Below the pieces are notes generated by a model. It saw nothing but the letters and a program-made list of their open reading frames with translations, did no database searches and was not told the DNA's origin. Both the position numbers and the translations under genes were made by a program. A stretch of 15,803 nt of DNA from CAYXWH01 sp964468755 (GTDB taxonomy: Bacteria > Chloroflexota > Dehalococcoidia > Dehalococcoidales > RBG-16-60-22), in contig CAYXWH010000044.1 of NCBI GenBank assembly GCA_964468755.1, forward strand, positions 1 through 15,803. Direction: 5' to 3'. Positions within the stretch are counted from its first letter, which is position 1, and each line of letters opens with the position of its first letter. Below are positions 1 to 7,203 of this stretch, piece after piece.

Positions 1-18
1 CTTACATGCAGATGAGCC

Positions 19-37
19 GGGGGTGGGTTCGGGCGGG
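19..37 (+). other. G-quadruplex-type motif in G-run cluster
   Basis: Four runs of at least three G (19-23, 25-27, 31-33, 35-37) are separated by loops of 1, 3 and 1 bases, which fits the canonical intramolecular G-quadruplex pattern. More G runs follow at 55-59, 62-64, 68-70, 90-93, 97-100 and 116-120. No believable gene covers positions 1-276. The reading frames here are low-complexity and have no family resemblance. Confidence 0.5.
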
Positions 38-174
38 AAAAACATACTGTGGTTGGGGGCAGGGTGTGGGAAGAAAAAAGCTGTGGTGAGGGGCTTGGGG
101 TGGTGAAAGGAAAAAGGGGGACAGTACATCGCAGAGAATATGACAGTATTTATTCACATTCTGCCGTTCCGTGC

Positions 175-198
175 AATGACATATCAACCGGTGTCATT
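175..198. repeat. Operator-like inverted repeat upstream of the CMD-family gene
   Basis: A perfect inverted repeat with 7-base arms AATGACA (175-181) and TGTCATT (192-198) surrounds a 10-base centre. It ends 4 bases before the proposed -35 box of the gene at 277. The position suits a transcription-factor site. No T-run follows, so a terminator is unlikely. Confidence 0.4.
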
Positions 199-202
199 TA
201 CC

Positions 203-232
203 TTGCTCTTGTATTAAAGCCAATGGTAAAAT
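203..232 (+). promoter_or_regulatory. Possible sigma70-like promoter for gene at 277
   Basis: A weak -35 (TTGCTC, 203-208) and a good -10 (TAAAAT, 227-232) are separated by 18 bases. Transcription would start near 239, about 38 bases before the start codon. The -35 matches only three of six consensus bases, so this is tentative. Confidence 0.35.
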
Positions 233-276
233 GAGAAAGATAGGCAAATAATCTATATAGCTCGTGGAGGTACTAC

Positions 277-843
277 ATGTCTCGTGTTCCAACGGTGCAA
301 GAAGACCAGGCTCCGGCTGAAGTAGAAGAAATATTCAGTAAAATCCGGGGCAATGGAGCCAGAATCATCAACTTGTACAAGACTCTGGCTTATAATCACC
401 GGTTATTGCGTGATTTCATCCGGCTTGGCAATTCGCTGCTGGCAAAGGCAGAGCTCTCGCCAAAACTGCGTGAGTTAGCCATACTGAGAATCGCCAGGGT
501 CTCTGGAAGTGAATACGAGTGGACGCAGCATTATCCCGTAGCCATGCAGGTAGGCGTAAGCCCGGAGCAAGCCGAGACAATCTCAGAATGGAGTAGCTCG
601 AAAAACTTCAGCGATGAAGAGCGGGCCGTACTCCAGTACACCGACGAGGTTGCGCAGAATGTTCAGGTGAAGGACGAGACCTACCGGACACTCCAGAAAC
701 ACCTGAACGACCGGAAAATCGTGGAGTTGACGGCATCCGTCGGCTACTGGGGAATGGTAGCCCGGTTTCTTGAGGCACTCCAGGTCGACATAGATGACCA
801 GTCGGTAGGTTCTGTTCAGGACCTGTTCGGCAAAAAGAGTTAA
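277..843 (+). CDS. Carboxymuconolactone decarboxylase (AhpD-like) family protein
   Basis: A 188-residue cytosolic all-helical protein of the carboxymuconolactone decarboxylase/AhpD-like superfamily. The core lies around residues 60-95: an 'ELAILRIARVSGSEYEW' block with Glu66, then Glu81-Trp82 and His85, the E-W-x-x-H pattern of the non-thiol branch. The CxxC pair of peroxidase-type AhpD proteins is absent, so an alkylhydroperoxidase thiol mechanism is unlikely. Members of this branch are often annotated as decarboxylases or left without function. The start is well supported: GGAGG at 266-270 lies 6 bases before ATG. It is the only plus-strand gene at this end and converges on the crotonase gene 27 bases downstream. 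Its substrate is unknown. Proximity to the CoA-ester genes may be coincidental since it is transcribed the other way. Confidence 0.85.
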   Translation: MSRVPTVQEDQAPAEVEEIFSKIRGNGARIINLYKTLAYNHRLLRDFIRLGNSLLAKAELSPKLRELAILRIARVSGSEYEWTQHYPVAMQVGVSPEQAETISEWSSSKNFSDEERAVLQYTDEVAQNVQVKDETYRTLQKHLNDRKIVELTASVGYWGMVARFLEALQVDIDDQSVGSVQDLFGKKS

Positions 844-848
844 TCCCG

Positions 849-864
849 CGGGTGACTTAACCCG
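849..864. repeat. Short hairpin between convergent genes
   Basis: CGGGT (849-853) and ACCCG (860-864) can form a 5-bp stem with a 6-base loop in the 27-base gap between two convergent genes. There is no T-tract on either side, so a role as a shared terminator is only a suggestion. Confidence 0.2.
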
Positions 865-870
865 TACCGG

Positions 871-1644
871 CTACTTGCCTTTCCACTCCGGTTTTCTCTT
901 TTCCCTGAAGGCTTTAGGGCCCTCTATGGCATCCTCGCTCTGGTATACCTTGTCCCAGAGGTGTGTAGCCATGTTCATACCCGCGGTATAACCGGTGTCC
1001 CTGGCTTTGTAGTACATTTCTTTAACTGCCTGTACCGAGAGTGGAGCGTTTTCGCTGATTACCTTCGCCATCCTCAATGCCTCGGGCATAAGGCGTTCTT
1101 TGGTAACTACCTTATTCACAAAATTAATGTCATAGGCTCGTTGGGCGTCGATTTTTTCCCCGGTCATGAGCAGTTCCAGAGCCACGCCAAAAGGAATCAT
1201 CCAAAGCAGGGGGATAGCCCAGGGTGCGCCCCGCCCCCACTTTACCTCCGGCGTGGAAAACTCGGCGTAATCGACGGCGATTCTGATATCACAGTCCTGC
1301 GCCATTTTCCAACCTCCGCCATAAGCCAGGCCATTGATAGCGGCAATAATAGGTTTATAAACTTCGAGGCTACCCCACCGCAGGTTTACCGCACCGGTAC
1401 CGGCCGCTTCAGCGCGTTCTGCCTGGTCCTTGAGGTCCATCCCGGCACAGAATGCCTTCTCTCCGGCACCGGTGAGAATGGCGACTTTGGCATCTTTATC
1501 CTCGGCAAAACGAGCCCAGGCTTCCTCCAGCCTTTGCTGCAGCTCATGGCTCAAAGCGTTCAGTCGCTCAGGTCGATTTAAGGTAATGACTACAATCCCG
1601 TCCTTTTTTTCATATAGCAGTATTTCCGGCCCTGAAATTGGCAT
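871..1644 (-). CDS. Enoyl-CoA hydratase/isomerase (crotonase) family protein
   Basis: A 257-residue protein of usual crotonase length. The family signatures are clear: 'NRPERLNALS' (23-32), the CoA/oxyanion segment 'FCAGMDL' (65-71), the second oxyanion glycines in 'INGLAYGGGW' (103-112), 'FSTPEVKWG' (129-137) and the C-terminal 'FREKRKPEWKGK'. Aligned to rat enoyl-CoA hydratase, the Glu164 equivalent is present (Glu133), but the Glu144 equivalent is Lys113 ('GGGWKMA' for 'GGGCELA'). Plain syn-hydration therefore looks unlikely. Isomerase, dehalogenase, lyase or other crotonase chemistry is possible. AGGAGG at 1650-1655 precedes the ATG. The gene lies 116 bases after the CoA-transferase pair on the same strand and probably acts on CoA esters made by them (inference). 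Confidence 0.9.
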   Translation of the reverse strand: MPISGPEILLYEKKDGIVVITLNRPERLNALSHELQQRLEEAWARFAEDKDAKVAILTGAGEKAFCAGMDLKDQAERAEAAGTGAVNLRWGSLEVYKPIIAAINGLAYGGGWKMAQDCDIRIAVDYAEFSTPEVKWGRGAPWAIPLLWMIPFGVALELLMTGEKIDAQRAYDINFVNKVVTKERLMPEALRMAKVISENAPLSVQAVKEMYYKARDTGYTAGMNMATHLWDKVYQSEDAIEGPKAFREKRKPEWKGK

Positions 1645-1659
1645 TTAGTCCTCCTGCAC

Positions 1660-1683
1660 TACAACTATTCTCGTTGTATTATA
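1660..1683 (-). promoter_or_regulatory. -10 box and inverted repeat before the crotonase gene
   Basis: On the minus strand a perfect TATAAT lies at 1683-1678, followed by an inverted repeat with 6-base arms (TACAAC at 1660-1665, GTTGTA at 1673-1678) at the expected transcription start. No good -35 is visible at 16-18 bases. This may be an internal promoter with an overlapping operator, giving the crotonase some independence from the upstream genes. Confidence 0.35.
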
Positions 1684-1760
1684 TGTTACTCGTTGACTCT
1701 GGTATGTTATCTTACTCTATGGATAGTAGCACTTTACCCGTGTGCATAACAGTGGTTTCA

Positions 1761-2978
1761 TCAATCAAAAGCCCCCGCCTGTAACAGCTCGACAAACTCA
1801 TCATCCGAGATGTCCAGAATCTCGGTACGCACGTAGTCGGTATGCTGTCCCAGACGTGGTGCCGGCATTTGTGCCTCCGCCGGCGTTTTCGACAGCTTGA
1901 AAGCCTGGCCCAGTGAGGATATCGGGCCGATTTCTTCGTGGTCTAGCTTCAGGAAATAGCCGCGATGTTGTAACTGAGGATCGGCTACCAGGTCTGCCGA
2001 ACTTTGTACTATACCGGCAGCCACTCCCGCCGACTGCATTCTGGTCATTACCTCTTCGGCAGTGAAGTTCAGCGTCCATTCCTCGACGAGCTGATTGAGC
2101 TTATCCTCATTTTCTTTCCGGGCAGGCAGCGTGCTAAACATGGGGGCGGTTGTCCACGGAGGGTTGCCGATAGCTTTGCAGAACCCGTCCCATTCCGCAT
2201 CGGTAAACACGGCAATAGCACACCACCGGTCATCTCCTTTGCATCGATAAGCTCCGTGGGGCGCTCCGTAAGCGCTGGCATTTCCGGTCCGGCTGCCTTC
2301 CCGCCCGTTTACCACGTAGTCCAGCACGGCGGGTGCCAGGAAATGCACTCCGGTTTCGAACTGTGATACGTCTATGCATTGTCCCTTGCCGGTTCGGCGC
2401 CTGTAGTCGATAGCAGCTATGAGCGCCGCCGCCGCAAAGCGTGGACTCACTATGTCAGTATAGGCTACGGGCACCGGTAACGGGGTACGGTCAGGCCAGC
2501 CGATATAAGGGGGGTAGCCGGACAAGCCTATCAGCGGGACTCCCGTGCTGGAATAGTTGGCATGAGGTCCGAATTGTCCCTGGTTAGAGCTTCGGAGCAT
2601 AATGATATCAGGTTTTACCTTTTTCAAATCTTCGTATCCCAGTCCCCATGCCTCCATCCTGCCCGGAGAAAAGTTTTCCACCACCACATCAGCCCAGGCT
2701 ACGAGCTTTTTGGCGACTTCTCTGCCCCTGGCATTACCCAGATTTAGACCCAGGCTGTATTTATTGGCATTGAAAAACGCAAAATAGCCACCGCGATTTA
2801 TCCCGGCAACCCTGTCTTTATAAGGCGCCGAAAGCCTGAGCAGACAGGGCCTTTGGCTCGACTCAACGCGTATTACCGTTGCCCCAAAGTCGGCCAGATA
2901 CCTGGTTACCAGCGGGCCAGCTATTGCCCAGCTGAAATCGGCCACTTTTAGTCCGGCGAAAACCCTGTTCATTGGCAC
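1761..2978 (-). CDS. CaiB/BaiF family III CoA-transferase, catalytic Asp present
   Basis: A 405-residue family III CoA-transferase, a cytosolic enzyme that moves CoA from an acyl-CoA donor to a carboxylic acid. The N-terminal 'GLKVADFSWAIAGPL' (9-23) and 'VVVENFSPGRMEAWGLGY' (98-115) are typical. Asp175 ('VAYTD') lies 25 residues before the Gln of 'GKGQ', the same distance as the catalytic Asp169 of formyl-CoA transferase as I recall that sequence, so it should be active. It begins 19 bases after its homologue at 2998-4233, and together they may form a heteromer like BbsEF. The start is GTG at 2978 with GGAG 5 bases upstream. An ATG two codons later (2972) is the alternative. The acid substrate cannot be read from sequence. 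Confidence 0.9.
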   Translation of the reverse strand: MPMNRVFAGLKVADFSWAIAGPLVTRYLADFGATVIRVESSQRPCLLRLSAPYKDRVAGINRGGYFAFFNANKYSLGLNLGNARGREVAKKLVAWADVVVENFSPGRMEAWGLGYEDLKKVKPDIIMLRSSNQGQFGPHANYSSTGVPLIGLSGYPPYIGWPDRTPLPVPVAYTDIVSPRFAAAALIAAIDYRRRTGKGQCIDVSQFETGVHFLAPAVLDYVVNGREGSRTGNASAYGAPHGAYRCKGDDRWCAIAVFTDAEWDGFCKAIGNPPWTTAPMFSTLPARKENEDKLNQLVEEWTLNFTAEEVMTRMQSAGVAAGIVQSSADLVADPQLQHRGYFLKLDHEEIGPISSLGQAFKLSKTPAEAQMPAPRLGQHTDYVRTEILDISDDEFVELLQAGAFD

Positions 2979-2997
2979 GTTGTCTCCAATTTTATCT

Positions 2998-4233
2998 TCA
3001 ACTAGCTTTACTTTGCCTGAGATTGGTGAGTTCAGTTTCGGTAAGGCCTAAATCTCCTCCGTAGACCTCCTGATTATGCTCGCCTATCAGAGGAGCGCGG
3101 CGCCGTATTTTAAAGGGAGCTGCGGACGTAATAGCCGATGCACCCGGATAGGTAAGGGTTTCACCCAGTTCAGGATGGGCCACTTCTACCCAGAATTCTC
3201 TTGCCGTCAATTGCGGATTTTGCAACAGGTCTTCAATGGTGGACACCGGGCATACCCCTATACCTCTGCTCATTGCCCCCTCGTAGATCTCTGCTTTGGT
3301 GTGATTCAGGAAAAACTTCCCTATCGGCTTTTCCACCTGTTCTATTGTATCCTGGGTTACCGTAGCCATATCGAATTTGTGCCAGTTTGTCCCTTTTATG
3401 AAGTCATCAGCCAACCCTTCGCTATCAATCCACTCGGTAAGGGCGCTGTTTATCTTGGCCCCGAAGACGCCTCCCACGAGGTTGAAGATAACAAAGCCAT
3501 CCTTGCAGGGCCAGAGTTGCCGCTCCATGGCATTCTCGTAATGGCCGGCACGCAGGGCGCCTGTTCTCTTTATTGTGGTGCCATGCAGTTCAAAAAATGG
3601 TACCGCACTGGCGGTAGTCCAGATAAGGCTCTCCTGTATCGATACATCCACATGCTGCCCCTCGCCGCTTTCCTGGCGGTGATAATGGGCTATCATGGAA
3701 CCGACGGCGGCATCACCACCGGCGTGAAGATACGATTGTGGGACGTTGATGCGTAGCGGAGCACGGTCAGGTTCACCGGTAAGATACATCAGACCGCCCA
3801 TAGCCATGCTCACTATGTCCGAGGACTTATAATCCCGGTAGGGTCCGGTCTGTCCAAATGGAGTAATCGATGTTACAATTATTTTTTCATTGATTTGAGA
3901 AAGCGCCGGGTAGTCCAGTCCAAGTTTTTTCATATATCCCGGGGGAAAGGACTCAATTACGAAGTCAGCCGTTGCCACCAGTCTCTTGAACAGGTCCTGA
4001 CCGCCAGCAGTCTCAATATCTAAAGTTATGCCCCTTTTGTTGCTGTTGAAAACAAACCAGTACAGGCTCTTTTCCGGGTCATGAATATCGTGATAAAAAG
4101 GCCCGATGTGTCTTGACGGGTCTCCGCCAGGTTTTTCAACCTTTATCACGTCGGCGCCGAGATCCCCCAGCATTCGACCGCATAAGAATCCCTTATCATC
4201 AGTCAGGTCAAGTACTCGAAAACCACTGAGCAT
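2998..4233 (-). CDS. CaiB/BaiF family III CoA-transferase, catalytic Asp apparently replaced
   Basis: A 411-residue family III CoA-transferase homologue, first gene of the CoA-ester unit. The family blocks 'GFRVLDLTDDKGFLCGRMLGD', 'VEKPGGDPSR' (32-41), 'FVIESFPPGYMKKLGLDY' and 'SGEGQHVDVSIQES' are clear. Counting 25 residues back from the Gln of 'GEGQ' (Gln193), where the active-site Asp is expected, gives Tyr168. The nearest Asp is Asp174, six residues later. Unless a gap realigns Asp174, this subunit would lack the nucleophile and would act with the product of 1761-2978. Its sequence style (long N-terminal part, 'PQSYLHAGGDAA') resembles benzylsuccinate-type transferase subunits by recollection only. 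ATG at 4233 has GAGG 5 bases upstream. Confidence 0.88.
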   Translation of the reverse strand: MLSGFRVLDLTDDKGFLCGRMLGDLGADVIKVEKPGGDPSRHIGPFYHDIHDPEKSLYWFVFNSNKRGITLDIETAGGQDLFKRLVATADFVIESFPPGYMKKLGLDYPALSQINEKIIVTSITPFGQTGPYRDYKSSDIVSMAMGGLMYLTGEPDRAPLRINVPQSYLHAGGDAAVGSMIAHYHRQESGEGQHVDVSIQESLIWTTASAVPFFELHGTTIKRTGALRAGHYENAMERQLWPCKDGFVIFNLVGGVFGAKINSALTEWIDSEGLADDFIKGTNWHKFDMATVTQDTIEQVEKPIGKFFLNHTKAEIYEGAMSRGIGVCPVSTIEDLLQNPQLTAREFWVEVAHPELGETLTYPGASAITSAAPFKIRRRAPLIGEHNQEVYGGDLGLTETELTNLRQSKAS

Positions 4234-4289
4234 AATTACCTCTTCCGTATCGTCCTACACCGAATAATACCAGGCGGTGTTTAATCGCA

Positions 4290-4303
4290 GAGAAATATTT
4301 CTC
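4290..4303. repeat. 14-bp perfect palindrome, possible operator
   Basis: GAGAAATATTTCTC is its own reverse complement. It lies 57-70 bases upstream of the CoA-transferase start codon and about 38 bases, centre to centre, from the larger palindrome at 4324-4345. A dimeric regulator could bind here. Confidence 0.4.
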
Positions 4304-4323
4304 GTTTTCCCAAGAAAAAGTAG

Positions 4324-4345
4324 TTATCAGGTAAATACCTGATAA
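4324..4345. repeat. Perfect inverted repeat, likely operator for CoA-transferase genes
   Basis: Arms TTATCAGGTA (4324-4333) and TACCTGATAA (4336-4345) are perfect reverse complements around a 2-base centre. A 2-base loop is too short for a stable RNA hairpin, so a DNA site for a dimeric repressor or activator is the better reading. It lies about 90 bases upstream of the CoA-transferase start. The regulator is not encoded in the window. Confidence 0.55.
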
Positions 4346-4514
4346 AATAGCAATTCATTTCTATTGACTTCTGCCGGCAATCGCCTCCCGATGCGCTGCA
4401 GATACCCAGCTAGTACCTGTAACGCACCGGGTGCGATTCAATTTTGTCCATTAACCGGCGCATAGCGCGCAGCCAGACTGGCTAACGGTGTTACCGATCC
4501 CAGCCTGAGCGATT

Positions 4515-4530
4515 ATTCCCTAGCGGGAAT
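4515..4530 (-). terminator. Weak hairpin after dctP
   Basis: ATTCCC (4515-4520) and GGGAAT (4525-4530) form a 6-bp stem with a 4-base loop 30 bases after the dctP stop codon. There is no U-tract, so intrinsic termination is doubtful. Confidence 0.2.
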
Positions 4531-4559
4531 GAACCTGTGATTATAACTAGGGAGCGGGA

Positions 4560-5660
4560 TTACTTACCGTAGCCGGTCAGCTCGATGACGACATCGGCTG
4601 CGGATTGATCGGATTCCTTCAGCAAATCAGCGGGAACCGTCATAAGGGCATCTGCCCAGGTTTTAACCGCATCCGCACCCTCTATCCGGTTCACGTCTTT
4701 CATTGCCTCTTTTGCTTTCGCGGTAAGCTCAACCTCATTCTTCTCCGCCTGAGCGAAGTTCCATTCGGCTGTCTCAGGCCATACCTTGTTCTCGATGATG
4801 TCCTGGAGTTCCGGAGTGAGCGAGTCCCAGAAATTCTGGTTGATTACCATTGAAAATGCGGAGCCGCCGAATATGGCGCTGGAAACTCCGTAGTCCAGTA
4901 TCTCATCCAGACCTTTGGATATCCCGCTGGTCCATCCGGTGAAGACCCCGTCAACCATTCCCCTTTCCAAAGCCGGGATTAACTCGGCATAAGGAATAGC
5001 TATCGGTGACGCACCCAGTGCCCCTACTATAAGTTCAGGTACCTGTGCCGGGGGAATTCTTATTTTCTGACCATCGAGGTCAGCCGGGGTATTGATTGGG
5101 CCAATGCTGCTGAATATGCCCTGGCTGATCGAATTCATGCCCACACCCAGTCCGTGGAGACCTGAAGACTCGAGATGTTTCAGAAAGGCTGTACCAGCAG
5201 GCCCGGTACAAATCTCGTAATAGCTATCCCGTGTCCATAAACCCGGAGCATTCAGCAGGTTCTCACTTGGGTCTACCCCGAGTTTACCTGATGCTAACAT
5301 CGCCATCTGGGTGGTACCCATGAGAACTGCCTGTGCTGAGCCCTTTGAATCATAGAGCTGCCCGGCGGGGTATATATCTACCTTAATCTGACCGTTAGAA
5401 TACTGTTCGCACAATTCAGCGAATTTTTCAGCGGTAAGATTGACAATATGGGTAACCGGGCTATCATGAGGGAGTTTAATCACATACTCTTTTGCCGGCT
5501 CAGGAGCTGGTGCTGGAGCCGGTGCCGGAGCTGGTTCTGGAGCCGGTGTCGGTGCTGGTGCTGGAGCCGGTTCTGGAGTTGGAGCCGCGCAGGCGACAAA
5601 CAATAATGCGAGGGCCAATACCAGGACCATCCCCAACCATAGCTTGCTCACTTTTTTCAT
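4560..5660 (-). CDS. dctP: TRAP transporter substrate-binding lipoprotein DctP
   Basis: The 366-residue solute receptor of a TRAP transporter, expected to capture a carboxylate outside the membrane. A lipoprotein signal runs over residues 1-24 (positively charged start, hydrophobic stretch, lipobox ending at Cys24), so the protein is probably membrane-anchored. Residues 27-57 are a Pro/Ala/Glu linker. The DctP fold follows: 'VDIYPAGQLY' (94-103), 'DLDGQKIRIPP' (194-204) with the conserved substrate-coordinating Arg201, 'IPYAELIPALERGMVDGVFTG' and a helical C-terminus. AAAGGAGG at 5671-5678 precedes ATG by 10 bases. The gene is last in the order Q-M-P and is separated from dctM by 200 bases with no credible ORF or clear promoter. 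The ligand is unknown. Neighbouring CoA-transferases suggest an organic acid. Confidence 0.93.
   Translation of the reverse strand: MKKVSKLWLGMVLVLALALLFVACAAPTPEPAPAPAPTPAPEPAPAPAPAPAPEPAKEYVIKLPHDSPVTHIVNLTAEKFAELCEQYSNGQIKVDIYPAGQLYDSKGSAQAVLMGTTQMAMLASGKLGVDPSENLLNAPGLWTRDSYYEICTGPAGTAFLKHLESSGLHGLGVGMNSISQGIFSSIGPINTPADLDGQKIRIPPAQVPELIVGALGASPIAIPYAELIPALERGMVDGVFTGWTSGISKGLDEILDYGVSSAIFGGSAFSMVINQNFWDSLTPELQDIIENKVWPETAEWNFAQAEKNEVELTAKAKEAMKDVNRIEGADAVKTWADALMTVPADLLKESDQSAADVVIELTGYGK
5490..5582 (-). repeat. Pro-Ala-Glu linker repeat in dctP
   Basis: About 31 codons alternate Pro with Ala, Glu or Thr just after the lipobox Cys. The DNA is an imperfect run of GGTGCTGGA-like units on the plus strand. 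It probably acts as a stiff tether between the lipid anchor and the binding domain. Such runs can vary in length between strains. Confidence 0.7.
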
Positions 5661-5860
5661 TGAACTAATACCTCCTTTGTTAATATATGAAAAACGCTGG
5701 TTAATTTTTTGGTGTTGGCTATCTCACCCCCTTTGTGGTTTTGAGTGAAACGCAGGGCAACTTGCCGACTGCTTCTCACGGTCCCACTCTTTAAGATTTG
5801 GATATAAGTATATCACTGATACGGGTAGCTATCTTTATTAATTTCAAGCCTGTTATTTCA

Positions 5861-7132
5861 TTACAGTCCTGCGAGCGCCGGCAGGAAGGTACTCAGAGTA
5901 GGCCAGTAGGTGACAATAAGCAGCATCACTATCATGATGACGAAGAAAGGTATAATTCCACGGGCAATCGTCTCTATATTTACTTTGGTCACACCACTGA
6001 GTACAAATAGGTTTAAACCGACCGGTGGGGTTATCAACGCAATCTCGTCATTAAGGATTAAAACGATAGCGAAGTGGATAGGGCTAATGCCAAGTGGAGC
6101 CAGTACGGGATACAGGAGAGGCGTACTGAGAAGGAGGATGCTGAGCGGGTCAATAAACATACCGAGTATGAGCCACATGATATTTATGCCCAGCATGAAT
6201 AATATCCACGAGCCGACATTCGATACTACGAAATTAACAATAGTGTCTGAGAACTTGAGGAAAATCAGTCCATTGGCAAAGAGCTGGGCAAAGGAGGTAA
6301 GGATCATAACCATGCCCACCACTACCGCGGCGTGCATAATGCATTCCCAGGTAGCCCTCCATGAAATCTCCTTGTACCAGAACTTACTGATAGCAAAGCC
6401 ATACACTACGGCTATTGCCGCCGCCTCGGTGGGGGTAAAGATGCCTGAAAAGATACCCCCGAGGATAATGACCGGTAACATTAAAACCGGGAGAGAACGA
6501 ATGAATATCCGCCTTCTCTCAGACCATGAGTAGCGCTGGCCCGCCCCATAATTCTTTATTTTGCTTATGATCAATATAGCTATAGTGAGCAATATGGTGA
6601 GAACTATGCCCGGTGCGAATCCGGCCATAAAGAGAGCGGGGATTGACTGCTCGGTAATTCCGGCATACACAATCAGCGGAACACTGGGTGGGAACAAAAT
6701 GCCCAGGGTGCCGGATGCCGCAATTACTCCGGTAGTAAAGGGAACACTATAGCCCTTATCTATCATTGGTTTATAAATTATCGGTGCTATTGCCGCTACT
6801 GTCGCCATTGTTGACCCGGTAAGGCAAGCGAAAATGGCGCAAGAATAGACCACTACGAGAGCCAGTCCGCCGGGAATGTGACCAACGAATGATTCCACCA
6901 TATCCACCAGCCTCTTTGAGGCTCCGCCCTTGGCCATAATATCGCCAGCCAGGATAAACAATGGAATACACATGAAGAGGTACTTGCTGGAAAAGCCTAC
7001 CATTAGCTGGGCGATAGATTCGAGGGGGCCACGAAATGCCCCCATAATTACACCCGGCACTCCCATTGCCATAAAGATGGGGACACCAACTATAAGCAGT
7101 ACAATAAGCGTAGCAAGGATAAGTATAATCAC
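5861..7132 (-). CDS. dctM: TRAP transporter large permease DctM
   Basis: A 423-residue polytopic inner-membrane protein, the transport subunit of the TRAP system, likely driven by an ion gradient. DctM-family landmarks are present in order: 'PLFILAGDIMAKGGASKRLV' (about 56-75), 'GGLALVVVYSCAIFACLTGST', 'FPPSVPLIVYAGITEQSIP', 'FTPTEAAAIAVVYGF' and 'ITPPVGLNLFVLSGV'. The length is usual for the family and roughly a dozen hydrophobic segments can be seen. The start is GTG at 7132, matching the typical N-terminal hydrophobic opening. The Shine-Dalgarno is weak (GAGAAG about 15 bases upstream), so translation may depend on dctQ 71 bases upstream. It works with DctQ and DctP from the flanking genes. 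Confidence 0.95.
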   Translation of the reverse strand: MIILILATLIVLLIVGVPIFMAMGVPGVIMGAFRGPLESIAQLMVGFSSKYLFMCIPLFILAGDIMAKGGASKRLVDMVESFVGHIPGGLALVVVYSCAIFACLTGSTMATVAAIAPIIYKPMIDKGYSVPFTTGVIAASGTLGILFPPSVPLIVYAGITEQSIPALFMAGFAPGIVLTILLTIAILIISKIKNYGAGQRYSWSERRRIFIRSLPVLMLPVIILGGIFSGIFTPTEAAAIAVVYGFAISKFWYKEISWRATWECIMHAAVVVGMVMILTSFAQLFANGLIFLKFSDTIVNFVVSNVGSWILFMLGINIMWLILGMFIDPLSILLLSTPLLYPVLAPLGISPIHFAIVLILNDEIALITPPVGLNLFVLSGVTKVNIETIARGIIPFFVIMIVMLLIVTYWPTLSTFLPALAGL

Positions 7133-7203
7133 TTCGTATTATCTTCTCTTAGTCAGGAGACTAAAAAACCTTTATTCTTGTATCATTGATTAACGATTGG
7201 CAA

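Larger units (their letters stand above)
4234..4559. other. 326-base intergenic region with palindromes
   Basis: This gap separates dctP from the CoA-transferase pair. No coding frame is credible. It holds two operator-like palindromes nearer the CoA-transferase start and small hairpins nearer the dctP stop (including arms AGCCAG/CTGGCT at 4471-4483). I see no convincing -35/-10 pair. On the minus strand TTGCTA and GATAAC flank the 4324-4345 palindrome with poor spacing. The region probably carries the CoA-transferase promoter and the end of the TRAP transcript. Confidence 0.5.

Noticed and set aside
961..1581. 206-codon plus-strand frame opposite the crotonase
   Set aside because: It is a shadow of a well-supported gene on the other strand.
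3076..3756. 226-codon open frame on the plus strand
   Set aside because: It is antisense to a clear CoA-transferase and has no family features of its own.
5910..6533. 207-codon plus-strand frame opposite dctM
   Set aside because: It is antisense to an unmistakable TRAP permease and has unusual composition.
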